Numbered from the stretch's first letter, positions 34,904-43,755 are shown. The stretch: 64,000 nt of DNA from Streptomyces toxytricini (GCF_014649915.1 NZ_BMTY01000008.1:123324-187323), one strand, 5' to 3'. Program-made: numbers and translations. The notes: generated by a model not told the origin, from the sequence alone.

Positions 34904-35869
34904 GTGATCAGCACCTCTGCCCGCCTGCTGCGACTGGCCTCGCTGCTGTCCACTCGACCGACGTGGACCTGTCGCGAGCTGGCCGAGCGCATGGGGGTCA
35001 CCGACCGCACGGTCCGGCGGGACATAACCCGGCTGCGGGACCTCGGCTACGGCATCGAGTCCGACCCGGGGCCGTGGGGCGGCTACCGCCTCGGCGGTGG
35101 CACCCGGGTGCCACCGCTGATCCTCGACGACGAGGAAGCGCTTGCCGTGGCCGTCGCGCTGCGAGAGGCCGCGCTCAGCGGCGTCCTGGGCAGTGACCAG
35201 GCCGCGCTCTCCGCGCTGTTGAAACTCCGGCAGGTCCTGCCGCCCCGGATCGCGGACCGGCTGGGGGAAATGGATGCGGTCTTCGTGCACACTCCCAGGC
35301 CCGAGGGACGTCAGATCCCGCCCGGCGTGCTGCCGGCACTGGCCGCCGCCTGCCGTCGTGGCGAGCGCGCCCGTCTTTCGTACCGCGACCATGCGGGGAA
35401 CGCCACTGTCCGGGACATCGACCCCTACCGCCTGGTGCACACGGGCCGCCGCTGGTACTTCGTCGCCCGCGACGTGGCCCGGGACCAGTGGAGGACATTC
35501 AGGGCCGACCGGGTGGTCCGGATACAGCCGACCGGACATGCCGTCGAACTCGTCGACCCGCCCGACCCGGCGCTCCTCGTCTCCCGTTCCATCGCGGGTG
35601 TCGTTTACCCGCTCTACGCCACAGTCCGACTGGCGCACCCCATGGACCAGGCGCTACGGCTGATCCCACCCACGATCGGCACTCACCACCCGGACGGCCC
35701 CGATGCCACCATCGTCGAAATAGGCGGCAACGACGCCGACCAGCTCGCCACCTACCTCCTCGGCCTGGGCACCACGCTACGGGTCCTGTCGCCGGACCCC
35801 GTACGAGAGGCGCTGCTGCGCCGCACCCGAGACCTGTGCGAGGAAAACCGGGGCTGTCAGCCCCGGTAG
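34904..35869 (+). CDS. YafY-type HTH/WYL-domain transcriptional regulator
   Basis: This 321-residue protein has an N-terminal winged helix-turn-helix (TCRELAERMGVTDRTVRRDI, about residues 22-41) and a C-terminal WYL domain with the PYRLVHTGRRWYFVARD signature and a WCX extension. WYL proteins sense small ligands or nucleic acids. The GTG start is 20 bases after the palindrome at 34860-34884. A short palindrome CCGGGGCTG-T-CAGCCCCGG (35848-35866) overlaps the end of the gene and may terminate it. Gene and divergent VOC partner lie inside a pair of long inverted repeats. Confidence 0.9.
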   Translation: MISTSARLLRLASLLSTRPTWTCRELAERMGVTDRTVRRDITRLRDLGYGIESDPGPWGGYRLGGGTRVPPLILDDEEALAVAVALREAALSGVLGSDQAALSALLKLRQVLPPRIADRLGEMDAVFVHTPRPEGRQIPPGVLPALAAACRRGERARLSYRDHAGNATVRDIDPYRLVHTGRRWYFVARDVARDQWRTFRADRVVRIQPTGHAVELVDPPDPALLVSRSIAGVVYPLYATVRLAHPMDQALRLIPPTIGTHHPDGPDATIVEIGGNDADQLATYLLGLGTTLRVLSPDPVREALLRRTRDLCEENRGCQPR

Positions 35870-36559
35870 GAGACGCTGCGCCGGATACGCGGCCCCTCCA
35901 ACGGCCGACGGCCGACAGCCGCTGAGCAGAGGGCGCCCCTGTAGCGATCTGACGCGCCTGCCCGCCCCCGACGGCCGCCGGACGCCAAGCCAAGGGCGCC
36001 CACGTAGCGATCTGTCGCGCTCCTGTCGCCGGATGATGCTCTGGACGTCGTTTCCCGACGTCAGAGCCAACTGCGCTGCCGCCGACGGGGCGGCTGATGC
36101 CGCTGGGACGAAAGGGGCCACCGGAGCGGGGGACCAAGCTCGCTGATCCGGCTTGTTGGTCCAAGTACCTCCAGGCCGTTCCCCTGGGGGCGTCCCGGCA
36201 GAAAAAAATGCCTCCGGGGCGGGTCGGTCGGTCAAGGGTGGCCCGCAAGGGCCATCGCGAAGCGACGCGACGACGAAGGAGGAGCGCCCTTGAGGGACCG
36301 GCACGCCCCGGACACCATCAACTGCCGGGGACACCCCCAGCCACCCACCCGACCCCGACCCATCGGCTCCCGCCCACCCCACCCCGCCGTCACCCCTCCG
36401 ACCCCACCCGCCCGACTCCCGCCCCCCCACCCCCACACCCCCACACCCCCGCCAGAGTGACCGCCCCGGCCTGGCCGACCCCGCCCCCACCAGGCCGGGC
36501 GGTGTGGCGTGGTACCACGGGCGCGTCAACTCCCGCCGTCCGCTCCGGGGAGCCGCCGC
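35870..36559. other. Non-coding stretch right of the VOC/WYL cassette
   Basis: These 690 bases hold the right arm of the inverted repeat (to about 36375) and then a strongly C-rich, pyrimidine-biased tract (about 36380-36455) with CCCCCACAC-like units. No gene is supported. Confidence 0.7.
35915..36375 (-). repeat. Right arm of a long imperfect inverted repeat
   Basis: This is the reverse-complement counterpart of 33895-34385. Matching blocks run in the expected mirrored order over the whole arm, for example the GTAGCGATCTG copies at 35941 and 36004, CCGGATGATGCTCT at 36029 and the 29-base block at 36231. A short A-run (about 36202-36208) is unique to this arm. Confidence 0.85.
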
Positions 36560-37909
36560 ATGTCCGTCAGTCGTCGCAGTCTGCTCGCCGCCGCGGGTGT
36601 CAGCTTCACCGGAGCGCTCGGCGCGCTGTTCGCCGGGGGTCCGGGGGCCGCTGCCGCCCGGCGGGCCGGCGGGTACGGGCCGCTGCTGGCCGATCCGCGC
36701 GGTCTGCTCGACCTGCCCGCCGGCTTCGCCTACCGGGTCCTCTCCCGCGCCGGCGAGCCGCTGCGTTCCGGGGAGGGGCCCGTACCGGGCAACTGCGACG
36801 GCATGGCCGCCTTCGCCGGGCCCTCCGGCGCCGTGCGCCTGGTCCGCAACCACGAGAACGGGCCCGCCGCCGCCCTGCGCGTTCCCGCCGTGCCCGGCCT
36901 CGTGTACGACCCCGCCGCGCGCGGCGGCTGCACGGTCCTCGGCCTCGCCGCGGACGGCCGGGTGACCGCCGAGCGGGTCGCCCTCGCCGGGACCGCCGTC
37001 AACTGCGCGGGCGGCCGCACCCCGTGGGACACCTGGCTGAGCTGCGAGGAGACCGAGGACCGCGCCGGCACCTCCGGATACGCCGAGGACCACGGCTGGG
37101 TGTTCGAGGTCGACCCCGCCGACCCGCTCCGCTCCGGCGCCGTCCCGCTGAAGGCGATGGGCCGGTTCGCGCACGAGGCGCTCGCCGTCGACCCGGCCAC
37201 CGGCATCGTGTACGAGACGGAGGACGCGTTCGTCGAGCCGTTCGGCCTCTTCTACCGCTTCCTGCCCGCCCGCCCGCTCGGCGGCCCCGGGTCCCTGCGG
37301 GCCGGCGGAACCCTCCAGGCGCTGCGCGTGCGCGGGGTGCCGGACCTGTCCGCGGTGGACGAGCCCGGCATCGAACTCCCGGCCGAGTGGGTGCCCGTAC
37401 CGGACCCGGCGGCGTCCGGCACCCCGATCCGGTTCCAGGACTTCGGCCCCGGCGGCATCACGCACGCGCAGAAGCTGGAGGGCTGCTACTGGGGCGGCGG
37501 CGGGGTCCACTTCGTGTCCAGCTTCGCCCGCAGCGCCGAGGGCTCGGCCGCCGACCACCACGGCCAGGTGTGGTTCCACGATCCGCGGCGCGCCGTGATC
37601 CGCCTGGAGGTGCTGTTCGGGCCGACGGCCGGGGCCGTCCTGCCCGGCGACTCCCCCGACAACATCTGCCTGGCGCCCGACGGCGGGCTGATGGTGTGCG
37701 AGGACGGCGGCGGCGCCCAGTACGTCTTCGGGGTCACCCGCGGCGGCGAGGTCTACCCGGTGGCACGCAACGCCGACGACATCGGCCGCGCCGGTACGCC
37801 GGAGTGGGGCGAGTTCGCCGGCGTCACCTTCTCGCCCGACGGGCGCACCATGTACGTCAACGCCTACACCCCGGGGACGACGTTCGCCGTGACCGGCCCC
37901 TGGCACTGA
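36560..37909 (+). CDS. Tat-exported PhoX-like (DUF839) phosphatase family protein
   Basis: This 449-residue protein starts with a twin-arginine signal (VSRRSLLAAAGVSFTGALGA, then an Ala-rich cleavage region). The mature part is a PhoX/DUF839 beta-propeller, with the conserved RNHEN, the LSCEETEDRAGTSGY acidic region, GRFAHEALAVDP, YETEDAF and the late DSPDNICLAPDGGLMVCEDG. PhoX enzymes are calcium- and iron-dependent phosphatases acting outside the cell, and substrate range varies. GGGGAG precedes the ATG at 36560; an upstream in-frame start at 36509 would extend beyond the signal peptide and is rejected. Confidence 0.9.
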   Translation: MSVSRRSLLAAAGVSFTGALGALFAGGPGAAAARRAGGYGPLLADPRGLLDLPAGFAYRVLSRAGEPLRSGEGPVPGNCDGMAAFAGPSGAVRLVRNHENGPAAALRVPAVPGLVYDPAARGGCTVLGLAADGRVTAERVALAGTAVNCAGGRTPWDTWLSCEETEDRAGTSGYAEDHGWVFEVDPADPLRSGAVPLKAMGRFAHEALAVDPATGIVYETEDAFVEPFGLFYRFLPARPLGGPGSLRAGGTLQALRVRGVPDLSAVDEPGIELPAEWVPVPDPAASGTPIRFQDFGPGGITHAQKLEGCYWGGGGVHFVSSFARSAEGSAADHHGQVWFHDPRRAVIRLEVLFGPTAGAVLPGDSPDNICLAPDGGLMVCEDGGGAQYVFGVTRGGEVYPVARNADDIGRAGTPEWGEFAGVTFSPDGRTMYVNAYTPGTTFAVTGPWH

Positions 37910-37958
37910 CCCGGGCGGCCCCGGAGCCGCCCGCGGAGCCCTCGCGGCCGCGTCCGAT

Positions 37959-38894
37959 GTGGTGGACGATCGGAGGGGGCGAGCGGACCGGGAGCTGGTG
38001 GCGGTGGCCGGGAAGAGCGGCGGCAGGGACCGCGGACAAGGAGGCGGCAGGCCCGCGACCGCAGTCCGCGACGTGCTGCGCGTCCCCGTCGGCGGGCCCG
38101 TCGACCTCGCCGCGCGCCCCACCGATGCGATCCCGGCGGGACCCAGTGACAAGGCGGCGGGGCGGGCCGCCGTCGAGGCCCTGGCCGGGCCGCTCGCCGC
38201 GTACCAGGAGCGGCTGCGCGCGGCCGCCACGGCGGGCGGCCGGCGGCGGCTCCTGCTGGTCCTGCAGGGCATGCACGCGAGCGGCAAGGGCGGCACCGTC
38301 AAGCACGTGATCGGCCTTTTCGACCCGGCGGGCTGCCGTGTCAAGGCCTTCAAGGCCCCCACCCCGGCGGAGCGCAGCCGCCCCTTCCTCTGGCGGATCG
38401 CCAAGGCCCTCCCGCACCCCGGCGAGATCGGCGTCTTCGACCGCTCGCACTACGAGGACGTCCTGATCGGCCGGGTTCGCAGCCTGGCCCCGCCCGACGA
38501 GCTGGAGCGCCGCTGCGAGGAGCTCAACCGCTTCGAGGAGTCCCTCGCGGCCGACGGCACCGCCGTCGTGAAGGTCTTCCTGCACCTGGGGTACGAGGAG
38601 CAGCGCAGGCGGATGCTGAAGCGCCTCGACGATCCGGCGAAGCACTGGAAGTTCGACCCGGGCGACATGGACGAGCGGGCGCTGTGGCCCGCGTACCGGG
38701 AGGCGTACGAGGCGGTCCTGGGGCGCTGCTCGACCGCGGTGGCGCCGTGGTACGTCGTGCCCGCCGACCGGAAGTGGTACCGCGACTGGGCTGTCGGCGC
38801 GCTGCTGCTGGAGCACCTGGAGGAGATGGATCCGCGCTGTCCGCCGGCCGGCTACGACGTCGGGGAGTGCCGTGCGCGGCTGCTGAGGAGCTGA
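37959..38894 (+). CDS. ppk2: Polyphosphate kinase 2 family protein with an altered Walker A motif
   Basis: This 311-residue protein belongs to PPK2, which transfers phosphate between polyphosphate and nucleotides. It has the P-loop region LVLQGMHASGKGGT, the FDRSHYEDVLIGRV motif (Walker B and lid region) and the conserved RRRMLKRLDDPAKHWKF and DWAVGALLLEHLE blocks. Most family members have Asp where His106 lies in GMHASGKGG; that Asp is considered important for catalysis. The start is uncertain: the GTG at 37959 gives a basic, Gly-rich 35-residue extension, and a later GTG is possible. Confidence 0.88.
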   Translation: MVDDRRGRADRELVAVAGKSGGRDRGQGGGRPATAVRDVLRVPVGGPVDLAARPTDAIPAGPSDKAAGRAAVEALAGPLAAYQERLRAAATAGGRRRLLLVLQGMHASGKGGTVKHVIGLFDPAGCRVKAFKAPTPAERSRPFLWRIAKALPHPGEIGVFDRSHYEDVLIGRVRSLAPPDELERRCEELNRFEESLAADGTAVVKVFLHLGYEEQRRRMLKRLDDPAKHWKFDPGDMDERALWPAYREAYEAVLGRCSTAVAPWYVVPADRKWYRDWAVGALLLEHLEEMDPRCPPAGYDVGECRARLLRS

Positions 38895-38992
38895 GGCCCG
38901 GGAGCTGCGCCGGGCGGCGCGGGCGGGGGAATCACCCCGCCGGCCCCGTGGTGCGACCATCCGGCAATCGGATCGTCATATATTTTGCGGGC

Positions 38993-39907
38993 GTGACCCT
39001 TTCTGTGCGCAATGCGGCGGCCGCGGCCGCCCTCGGCGCCGCCCTGTGCGCCGCCCTCTCCGGCTGCGGGGGCGGCGGCGCCGCGTCCGGTGCCGCCGGC
39101 CAGGCCCGTCTGGGCACGCCCGCCGCCCCGCCCGCGGCCTCCTCCCCCGCCTCCCCGCCCGCGGCGGCCCCGCCCGCCTCGGCCGCCGTCGGCCACGGCC
39201 CCGGCAAGGCCCCCACCCTGGCCCCGGGGCCGAACGGCCTGACCCCCGTCTTCGAACGGGCCCGGCAGCGGACCGAGAAGACCGTCGCCCTCACCTTCGA
39301 CGCCGACATGACCGCCGACCAGGGCCCGCGCGCCGCGGCCGGGGAGCGCTTCGACAACCCCGGCCTCATCAGCACCCTGAAGGCCCTGGGCGTGCCCTCG
39401 ACCGTCTTCATGACCGGCCGCTGGGCCGAGGAGTACCCCGACCAGGCCAAGGCCATCGGCACCGACCCCGTCTTCGAGGTCGCCAACCACTCCTACAGCC
39501 ACCACGCCTTCACCTCCCCCTGCTACGGGCTGCCCGCCCTCGACGGCGCCGCCGCCCGCGCCGACGTCGACCGGGCCTTCGCCGCCTTCCGCAAGGCCGG
39601 CGCGGTCAACACCGTCCCCTACTTCCGCTTCCCCGGCGGCTGCCACGACGAGCGGGCGCTGCGCGCCCTGGCGGGATCCGGGGTGACGGCCGTGCAGTGG
39701 GACGTGGTCAGCGGCGACGCCTTCGCCAAGGACCCGGACGCGGTGGCCGCACAGGTCCTCGCCGGGGTCAAGCCCGGCTCGGTGGTGGTCATGCACTGCA
39801 CGCGCAGCGCCGCCCCCGTCACCGAGGAGGCCGTCCGCAAGATCGTGCCGGAGCTCCGCAAGCGCGGCTACCGCTTCGTGAAGGTCTCCGAACTCGTCGG
39901 CACCTGA
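38993..39907 (+). CDS. Lipoprotein polysaccharide deacetylase (NodB-like)
   Basis: This 304-residue protein has a lipoprotein signal with lipobox LSGC (about residues 22-25), an Ala/Pro-rich spacer to about residue 85, and a carbohydrate esterase 4 domain. Metal-binding motifs are TFDAD for the first Asp pair and NHSYSHHAF for the histidines, with RFPGGCHDE and the final VVVMH. It should remove acetyl groups from cell-wall polysaccharide on the outer membrane face of the cell envelope. The GTG start follows an AT-rich patch (about 38977-38987) that may be its promoter. Confidence 0.9.
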   Translation: MTLSVRNAAAAAALGAALCAALSGCGGGGAASGAAGQARLGTPAAPPAASSPASPPAAAPPASAAVGHGPGKAPTLAPGPNGLTPVFERARQRTEKTVALTFDADMTADQGPRAAAGERFDNPGLISTLKALGVPSTVFMTGRWAEEYPDQAKAIGTDPVFEVANHSYSHHAFTSPCYGLPALDGAAARADVDRAFAAFRKAGAVNTVPYFRFPGGCHDERALRALAGSGVTAVQWDVVSGDAFAKDPDAVAAQVLAGVKPGSVVVMHCTRSAAPVTEEAVRKIVPELRKRGYRFVKVSELVGT

Positions 39908-39946
39908 CCCGGCACGTGCCCGCACCCGGCCCGGCACCCGCCCCCC

Positions 39947-39990
39947 GGCGGCCGGGTCCGCGCCGCCCTCAGGGCGCGGACCCGGCCGCC
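39947..39990. terminator. Bidirectional hairpin between the deacetylase and AIM24 genes
   Basis: An 18-bp perfect stem (39947-39964 with 39973-39990) with an eight-base loop lies between convergent genes. The AIM24 stop codon (39969-39971) lies in the loop, the same layout as at 19828-19873. Confidence 0.8.
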
Positions 39991-40646
39991 TCGGTGGCCT
40001 CACTGGGCCGGACGATGACGAAGCCCTCCCCGCGAAGCTCCAGCTGCACGGCCTCGCCGGAGCCGCCGCGCAGCATCGAGCCGACCGACTGGGAGCGGTG
40101 CAGGCCCGTCTGCAGCTGCGCGCTCCAGCCGACCACCGCGTCCGTGTCCACGTACACCGGGGAGGCGGCGGTGACGGGGATGACGATCGGGGCGCCGTCG
40201 CACACGACGGCGAGCTTCCCCGTGCCGGTGAAGAGGCTGTTGAAGAGGCCGCCGCCGGTCATCCCGGCGCCCTTCACCATCCGTATCTCGTACGACAGCG
40301 TGGAGTCGAAGCACAGCACGTTGCGGCCGTTGACGGTCAGGGCGTCGCCCGGCTCGAACTCGACGATGAAGCAGTTGCCGGCCCGGTGCGCGAACCAGGC
40401 CTCGCCCCGGCCGCGGACGGACATCAGCGGCAGGCCCTCGCCCGTGACGGCCCGCTTGAGCATCCCGCCGATGCCCTGCCCCTTGCGCTCGAACCGCAGG
40501 TCGCCGCGGAAGGCGACCATCGAACCCTGCCGGGCGAGCATCTCGCCGTCGACGGCGTACCGCACCGACTTGGCGTTCTGGAGGGCCATGCCGGGGGCGG
40601 CGGCCGGGCGGACGAGGACATCGGAGGAGAACAGGTCGCTCTTCAT
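39969..40646 (-). CDS. AIM24-family protein
   Basis: This 225-residue protein is all-beta and matches the AIM24 (formerly DUF124) family in its glycine-rich hairpins: GEMLARQGSMVAFRGDLRFE, GEGLPLMSVRGRGEAWFA and VLCFDSTLSYEI, followed by FNSLFTGTGKLAVVCDG. The biochemical role of bacterial members is not established. No signal peptide or transmembrane segment is seen. The ATG at 40646 is chosen over one four codons earlier. It is divergent from the PTH2-like gene. Confidence 0.88.
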   Translation of the reverse strand: MKSDLFSSDVLVRPAAAPGMALQNAKSVRYAVDGEMLARQGSMVAFRGDLRFERKGQGIGGMLKRAVTGEGLPLMSVRGRGEAWFAHRAGNCFIVEFEPGDALTVNGRNVLCFDSTLSYEIRMVKGAGMTGGGLFNSLFTGTGKLAVVCDGAPIVIPVTAASPVYVDTDAVVGWSAQLQTGLHRSQSVGSMLRGGSGEAVQLELRGEGFVIVRPSEATEAAGSAP

Positions 40647-40717
40647 GTACACGATCATCGCCCGTCCCCCGCCCCCGCGGCCTCCTCCTCGGGGCGGAGC
40701 CTGGCATCCTTGGCGGG

Positions 40718-41467
40718 ATGAGCAGCCAGCACACGCATCCTCCTGCAGACGTACCCGCGGTCGGCGCCGACAGCCCGTTCCGGCAGGGGCGCCTGCCCCG
40801 CGACGAGGCCCCCCAGTTCGTCCTGCCGCTGGTCGTGCGGATCGAGAAGGCCGAACCGCCCGCCCGTACGGACGCCCTGGAGACGGCCGCCCGCGCCGTA
40901 CTGGTCCTGCTGGCGGACGAGCGGGCGCGCGACGGCGGCGAATGGGCCGACGCCGTCCGCGACTGGCAGGACGCGCGGATCCGCAAGGTGGTCCGCCGGG
41001 CCCGCGGCGCGGAGTGGCGCAAGGCGTGCGCCCTGCCCGGCATCACCGTCGACGGCGGCACCGCGCAGGTACGGGTCTTCCCGCCGGTCCCGCTGGACGG
41101 CTGGCCCAAGGAGCTCGCCAAGCTCCAGGTGTCGGGTACCGACCTCGACGACCCCGCCCCGGTGCCGGCCGCCACCGCGGACGTGCCGGTGCTGTGGCTC
41201 AACCCGGACCTGGAGATGTCCGCCGGCAAGGCCATGGCCCAGGCCGGGCACGCGGCGCAGCTCGCCTGGTGGGACCTGACCGCCGCCGAGCGCACCGCCT
41301 GGCAGGAATGCGGCTTCCGCCTGGAGGTCCGCACCGCCGCCCGCGACCGCTGGCCGGCCCTCACGACCGGCGGCCTCCCGGTGGTCCGCGACGCGGGCTT
41401 CACGGAGATCGCCCCGGGCTCCACCACGGTCGTCGCCGACCACCCCGCCCTCCGCTCCCGCCTCTGA
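40718..41467 (+). CDS. Peptidyl-tRNA hydrolase 2 (PTH2)-like protein
   Basis: This 249-residue protein has a C-terminal segment MSAGKAMAQAGHAAQLAWW (about residues 165-185) that matches the PTH2 core K-x-x-x-QxxHA. The first half is unlike classical PTH2, which is about 120 residues, so this is a two-part protein with a Trp/Arg-rich N-terminal region. Hydrolysis of peptidyl- or aminoacyl-tRNA is plausible but not certain. It ends 71 bases before the end of the convergent XRE regulator. Confidence 0.8.
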   Translation: MSSQHTHPPADVPAVGADSPFRQGRLPRDEAPQFVLPLVVRIEKAEPPARTDALETAARAVLVLLADERARDGGEWADAVRDWQDARIRKVVRRARGAEWRKACALPGITVDGGTAQVRVFPPVPLDGWPKELAKLQVSGTDLDDPAPVPAATADVPVLWLNPDLEMSAGKAMAQAGHAAQLAWWDLTAAERTAWQECGFRLEVRTAARDRWPALTTGGLPVVRDAGFTEIAPGSTTVVADHPALRSRL

Positions 41468-41538
41468 CGGGGGGCGGCGGGCTGCCGGCTCCGGCGGCGT
41501 GACAGGGGCCCTGCTCCCGCCCGCCGGAGCCCCTCGCC

Positions 41539-42882
41539 CTACGCCTTCTGCGCGCCGACGGCGCGTGCCCGCTCGCGCAACTCCCGCACGGCCCGGATGC
41601 CGGCGTGCGGGGCGAGCCGGAGGTTCATGACCTCGAAGTGCTCGTCACCGCGTGCCGAGGACAGCACCTCGTACTCGTCGAGGAAGCGGCCCCAGGATGC
41701 ACAGGCCGCCTCCACATGCCCGATGGACAACTGGCGCCGGCCCAATAGCCCGTAGGCGTGCAGCCGCCCCTGGCGTTCGTGTGCCGCCTGGACGCGGATC
41801 GACTCCCCCAAGGTCTTCACCGAGCCGGGGAGGTCCTTCACCGCGGCCTGTACGTGCGCGACGTGGAAGAGGTACGCGGTGCGGTCGTACCCGCCCACGG
41901 ATTCGCGCCGGTCGTCCGCCCGCGACAGGGCCTCCTCTGCCTCCTTCAGCCGGGCGAAGGCCTGCCGCTTGTCACCGACCATCGCCGCGCCGTGGGCCTG
42001 CTGCCCCCGCAGGAACGCCACCAGCCGCGGGCCGGCCACGGGCGCCGCCTCGGCGGCCGAGTCCGCCAGCTCCAGCGCCCGCCGGCCGTAGCCCAGATTC
42101 GAGGCCTGGAGGGACATGCCGCGCAGGGTGCGGCAGTACGTGACGTGGTCCTCGGCTTCGCCGGCGAGCTTCAACGCGGACAGGTAGTAGTCCTGGCCGA
42201 GGCGGTGCTGCCGCTCGTACATGGCCATCCAGCCGACCAGGTACACCAGATCGGAGGCGGCGGCGAGCATGGACCGCTTGACCTCGGCGGCCCCTTCGGC
42301 CTTGAGCAGCGGGCCGACCACGTTGACGAGGAACGCGGCGGCCATCGGCCGGGCGTGCCCGGCGCCGAGCTCGTCGAGGATGTCGGCGATGCGGTCCGTC
42401 ATGGCCCGGACGGAGGCGACCTGCGCCCGCCCGATCCGGACGGTCCCCTTGCCGGGCCGCACGGGGTCGGGGGTGTCGGCGCGCGCGAGGTCGGGGAACG
42501 AGGGGATCGCCAGGGCGGCCGAGAAGACGCCGGCCGCGAGGATGCGCCGCCGGGACGGGTCCATGTCGGCCTTCCCGAGATCGACGAGCTCACGGACGGT
42601 ATCCGCCTCCTCTTCGCCGGGCGGCGGCTCCAGCCCTGCCTCGGAATACGTGACGGGGCGCCCCAACTTGCGCTCGAACGCCTCGATGATCAGAGCCCTT
42701 ACCTGCGGCCGGGGCTGGTGCCCTGCGACCCACTGCGACACCGCCGGCTGGCCGTACTTCAGCATGAGCCCGGCTTCGGCTCCCACCCGGTTGACGATCA
42801 GGGCGAGCTGGGACCGGGACCATCCTGCCTGGTCGAGCAACGCCGCAAGGCCGGCGTTGGGGGTGCGTGAGTGCTGCGCCAT
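41539..42882 (-). CDS. XRE-type regulator with TPR-like repeats
   Basis: This 447-residue protein has an N-terminal Cro/CI-type helix-turn-helix (residues about 10-75, including MLKYGQPAVSQWVAGHQPRP) followed by a long helical region of tetratricopeptide-like repeats (ASDLVYLVGWMAMYERQHRL, YYLSALKLAGEAEDHVTYCR). Such regulators are common in Streptomyces next to small DUF397-like or hypothetical genes. The ATG at 42882 is supported by GGGGAGAG. A hydrophobic patch (RRRILAAGVFSAALAIPSF) could be a membrane anchor or buried helix. It is divergent from three small overlapping genes. Confidence 0.88.
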   Translation of the reverse strand: MAQHSRTPNAGLAALLDQAGWSRSQLALIVNRVGAEAGLMLKYGQPAVSQWVAGHQPRPQVRALIIEAFERKLGRPVTYSEAGLEPPPGEEEADTVRELVDLGKADMDPSRRRILAAGVFSAALAIPSFPDLARADTPDPVRPGKGTVRIGRAQVASVRAMTDRIADILDELGAGHARPMAAAFLVNVVGPLLKAEGAAEVKRSMLAAASDLVYLVGWMAMYERQHRLGQDYYLSALKLAGEAEDHVTYCRTLRGMSLQASNLGYGRRALELADSAAEAAPVAGPRLVAFLRGQQAHGAAMVGDKRQAFARLKEAEEALSRADDRRESVGGYDRTAYLFHVAHVQAAVKDLPGSVKTLGESIRVQAAHERQGRLHAYGLLGRRQLSIGHVEAACASWGRFLDEYEVLSSARGDEHFEVMNLRLAPHAGIRAVRELRERARAVGAQKA

Positions 42883-43016
42883 GGGCTCTCCCCACAGATG
42901 CATGGCTTGCATACTTCTCCGACCTCTCAACCGTACTCGCGGGCGCCCCTGATGCGGTTGTCTCAGCACACGAAGCAGTCATCCAACGGAAGTTGGACCA
43001 CACGAGGGAGCGCTCC

Positions 43017-43247
43017 ATGGAAGCCCGCAACACCCTGCACCCGAGCCCCGAGCCTGTCGGCACGTCCGTGCCCCACGCCTGGCTCGGGCGGGGCGTTCAG
43101 GACGCCCGGAGCGGCCGGTGCGGCACCCTCATGGACGTCTGCGTCGAGGTGGACGGGACCGGCCGGCGCTACGACGCGGCGTACATCCGCGGCGCGGACG
43201 CCCGCGAGTTCACCGCCCCCGCCGCACAGCTGCGTCCCGCGCCGTGA
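43017..43247 (+). CDS. Small hypothetical protein 1 of an overlapping trio
   Basis: This 76-residue protein starts at an ATG preceded by GAGGGAG. It has two Cys and a C-terminal segment VEVDGTGRRYDAAYIRGADA with the look of a small beta-rich domain. No function is recognised. It overlaps the possible extended start of the next gene (GTGA), and lies divergent to the XRE/TPR regulator, a layout seen with regulator-partner pairs in Streptomyces. Confidence 0.65.
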   Translation: MEARNTLHPSPEPVGTSVPHAWLGRGVQDARSGRCGTLMDVCVEVDGTGRRYDAAYIRGADAREFTAPAAQLRPAP

Positions 43248-43291
43248 CGGCACAGCGCCGGATCCGCACCGCACGAGCAGAGGGATGGGCA

Positions 43292-43522
43292 GTGGACGTC
43301 AGGAAAGGGACCGTGGAAAGCGACCCGGGCGGGTGTGCCGTGGCACCGCTCCCGGAGTCGTTCCACGACCTCACGATCGAGCAGGCCCGCGGCTACGCGT
43401 GCGTCGCCTGCGGGGAGCCGCTCGGCTCAGGCCGGGTCTACCGGGGGGTCGTCGTGGGGCACGACGGCGGGTACCTCCTCGACGCCGACGTCTGGGCCTG
43501 CGGGCCGGCGGCCGCGCGGTGA
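43292..43522 (+). CDS. Small CxxC protein 2 of an overlapping trio
   Basis: About 76 residues. The sequence [20 protein letters not shown] has a CxxC knuckle, and a further Cys lies near the C-terminus (VWACGP), suggesting metal binding. Three in-frame GTG starts are possible: 43244 (GTGA overlap with gene 1), 43292 (GAGGGA upstream) and 43313 (AGGAAAGGGA upstream). I chose 43292. Function unknown. Confidence 0.6.
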   Translation: MDVRKGTVESDPGGCAVAPLPESFHDLTIEQARGYACVACGEPLGSGRVYRGVVVGHDGGYLLDADVWACGPAAAR

Positions 43523-43755
43523 CCGCGGGGGGAGGGATCTGCGCGCGCTGCCAGGGCCCGCTCGGGTCCGACTTCGAGACGGTCGTCCCCGACTCCGCCT
43601 CCGGCGCCCGACCCCCGCAGCGCCTCCACCCGGTCGGCACGCCGGCCTGCCGCCCCCGCAGCCGGGGGGCGGCGGTGACCGGGCGGACCCCGCAAGGCCC
43701 CGCCTCGCACGCCCCTCTCACTGCCGGCCGGGTGGAACCTCAAATGTTGCTCTGA
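43519..43755 (+). CDS. Small CxxC protein 3 of an overlapping trio
   Basis: This 78-residue protein starts at a GTG that overlaps the stop of gene 2 (GTGA), so it is probably translated by coupling. The N-terminus [20 protein letters not shown] has a CxxC knuckle like its neighbour; the rest is Pro/Arg/Gly-rich and probably disordered. Function unknown. It ends 92 bases before the DUF692 gene. Confidence 0.55.
   Translation: MTAGGGICARCQGPLGSDFETVVPDSASGARPPQRLHPVGTPACRPRSRGAAVTGRTPQGPASHAPLTAGRVEPQMLL

Noticed and set aside
35499..36248. Minus-strand frame across the right inverted-repeat arm and end of the WYL gene
   Set aside because: It mixes antisense coding DNA with the non-coding arm; no codon-position pattern or motif supports it.
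36380..36455. C-rich tract with CCCCCACAC units considered as a CRISPR-like or satellite repeat
   Set aside because: Units are irregular and very short, with no spacers; it is low-complexity DNA.
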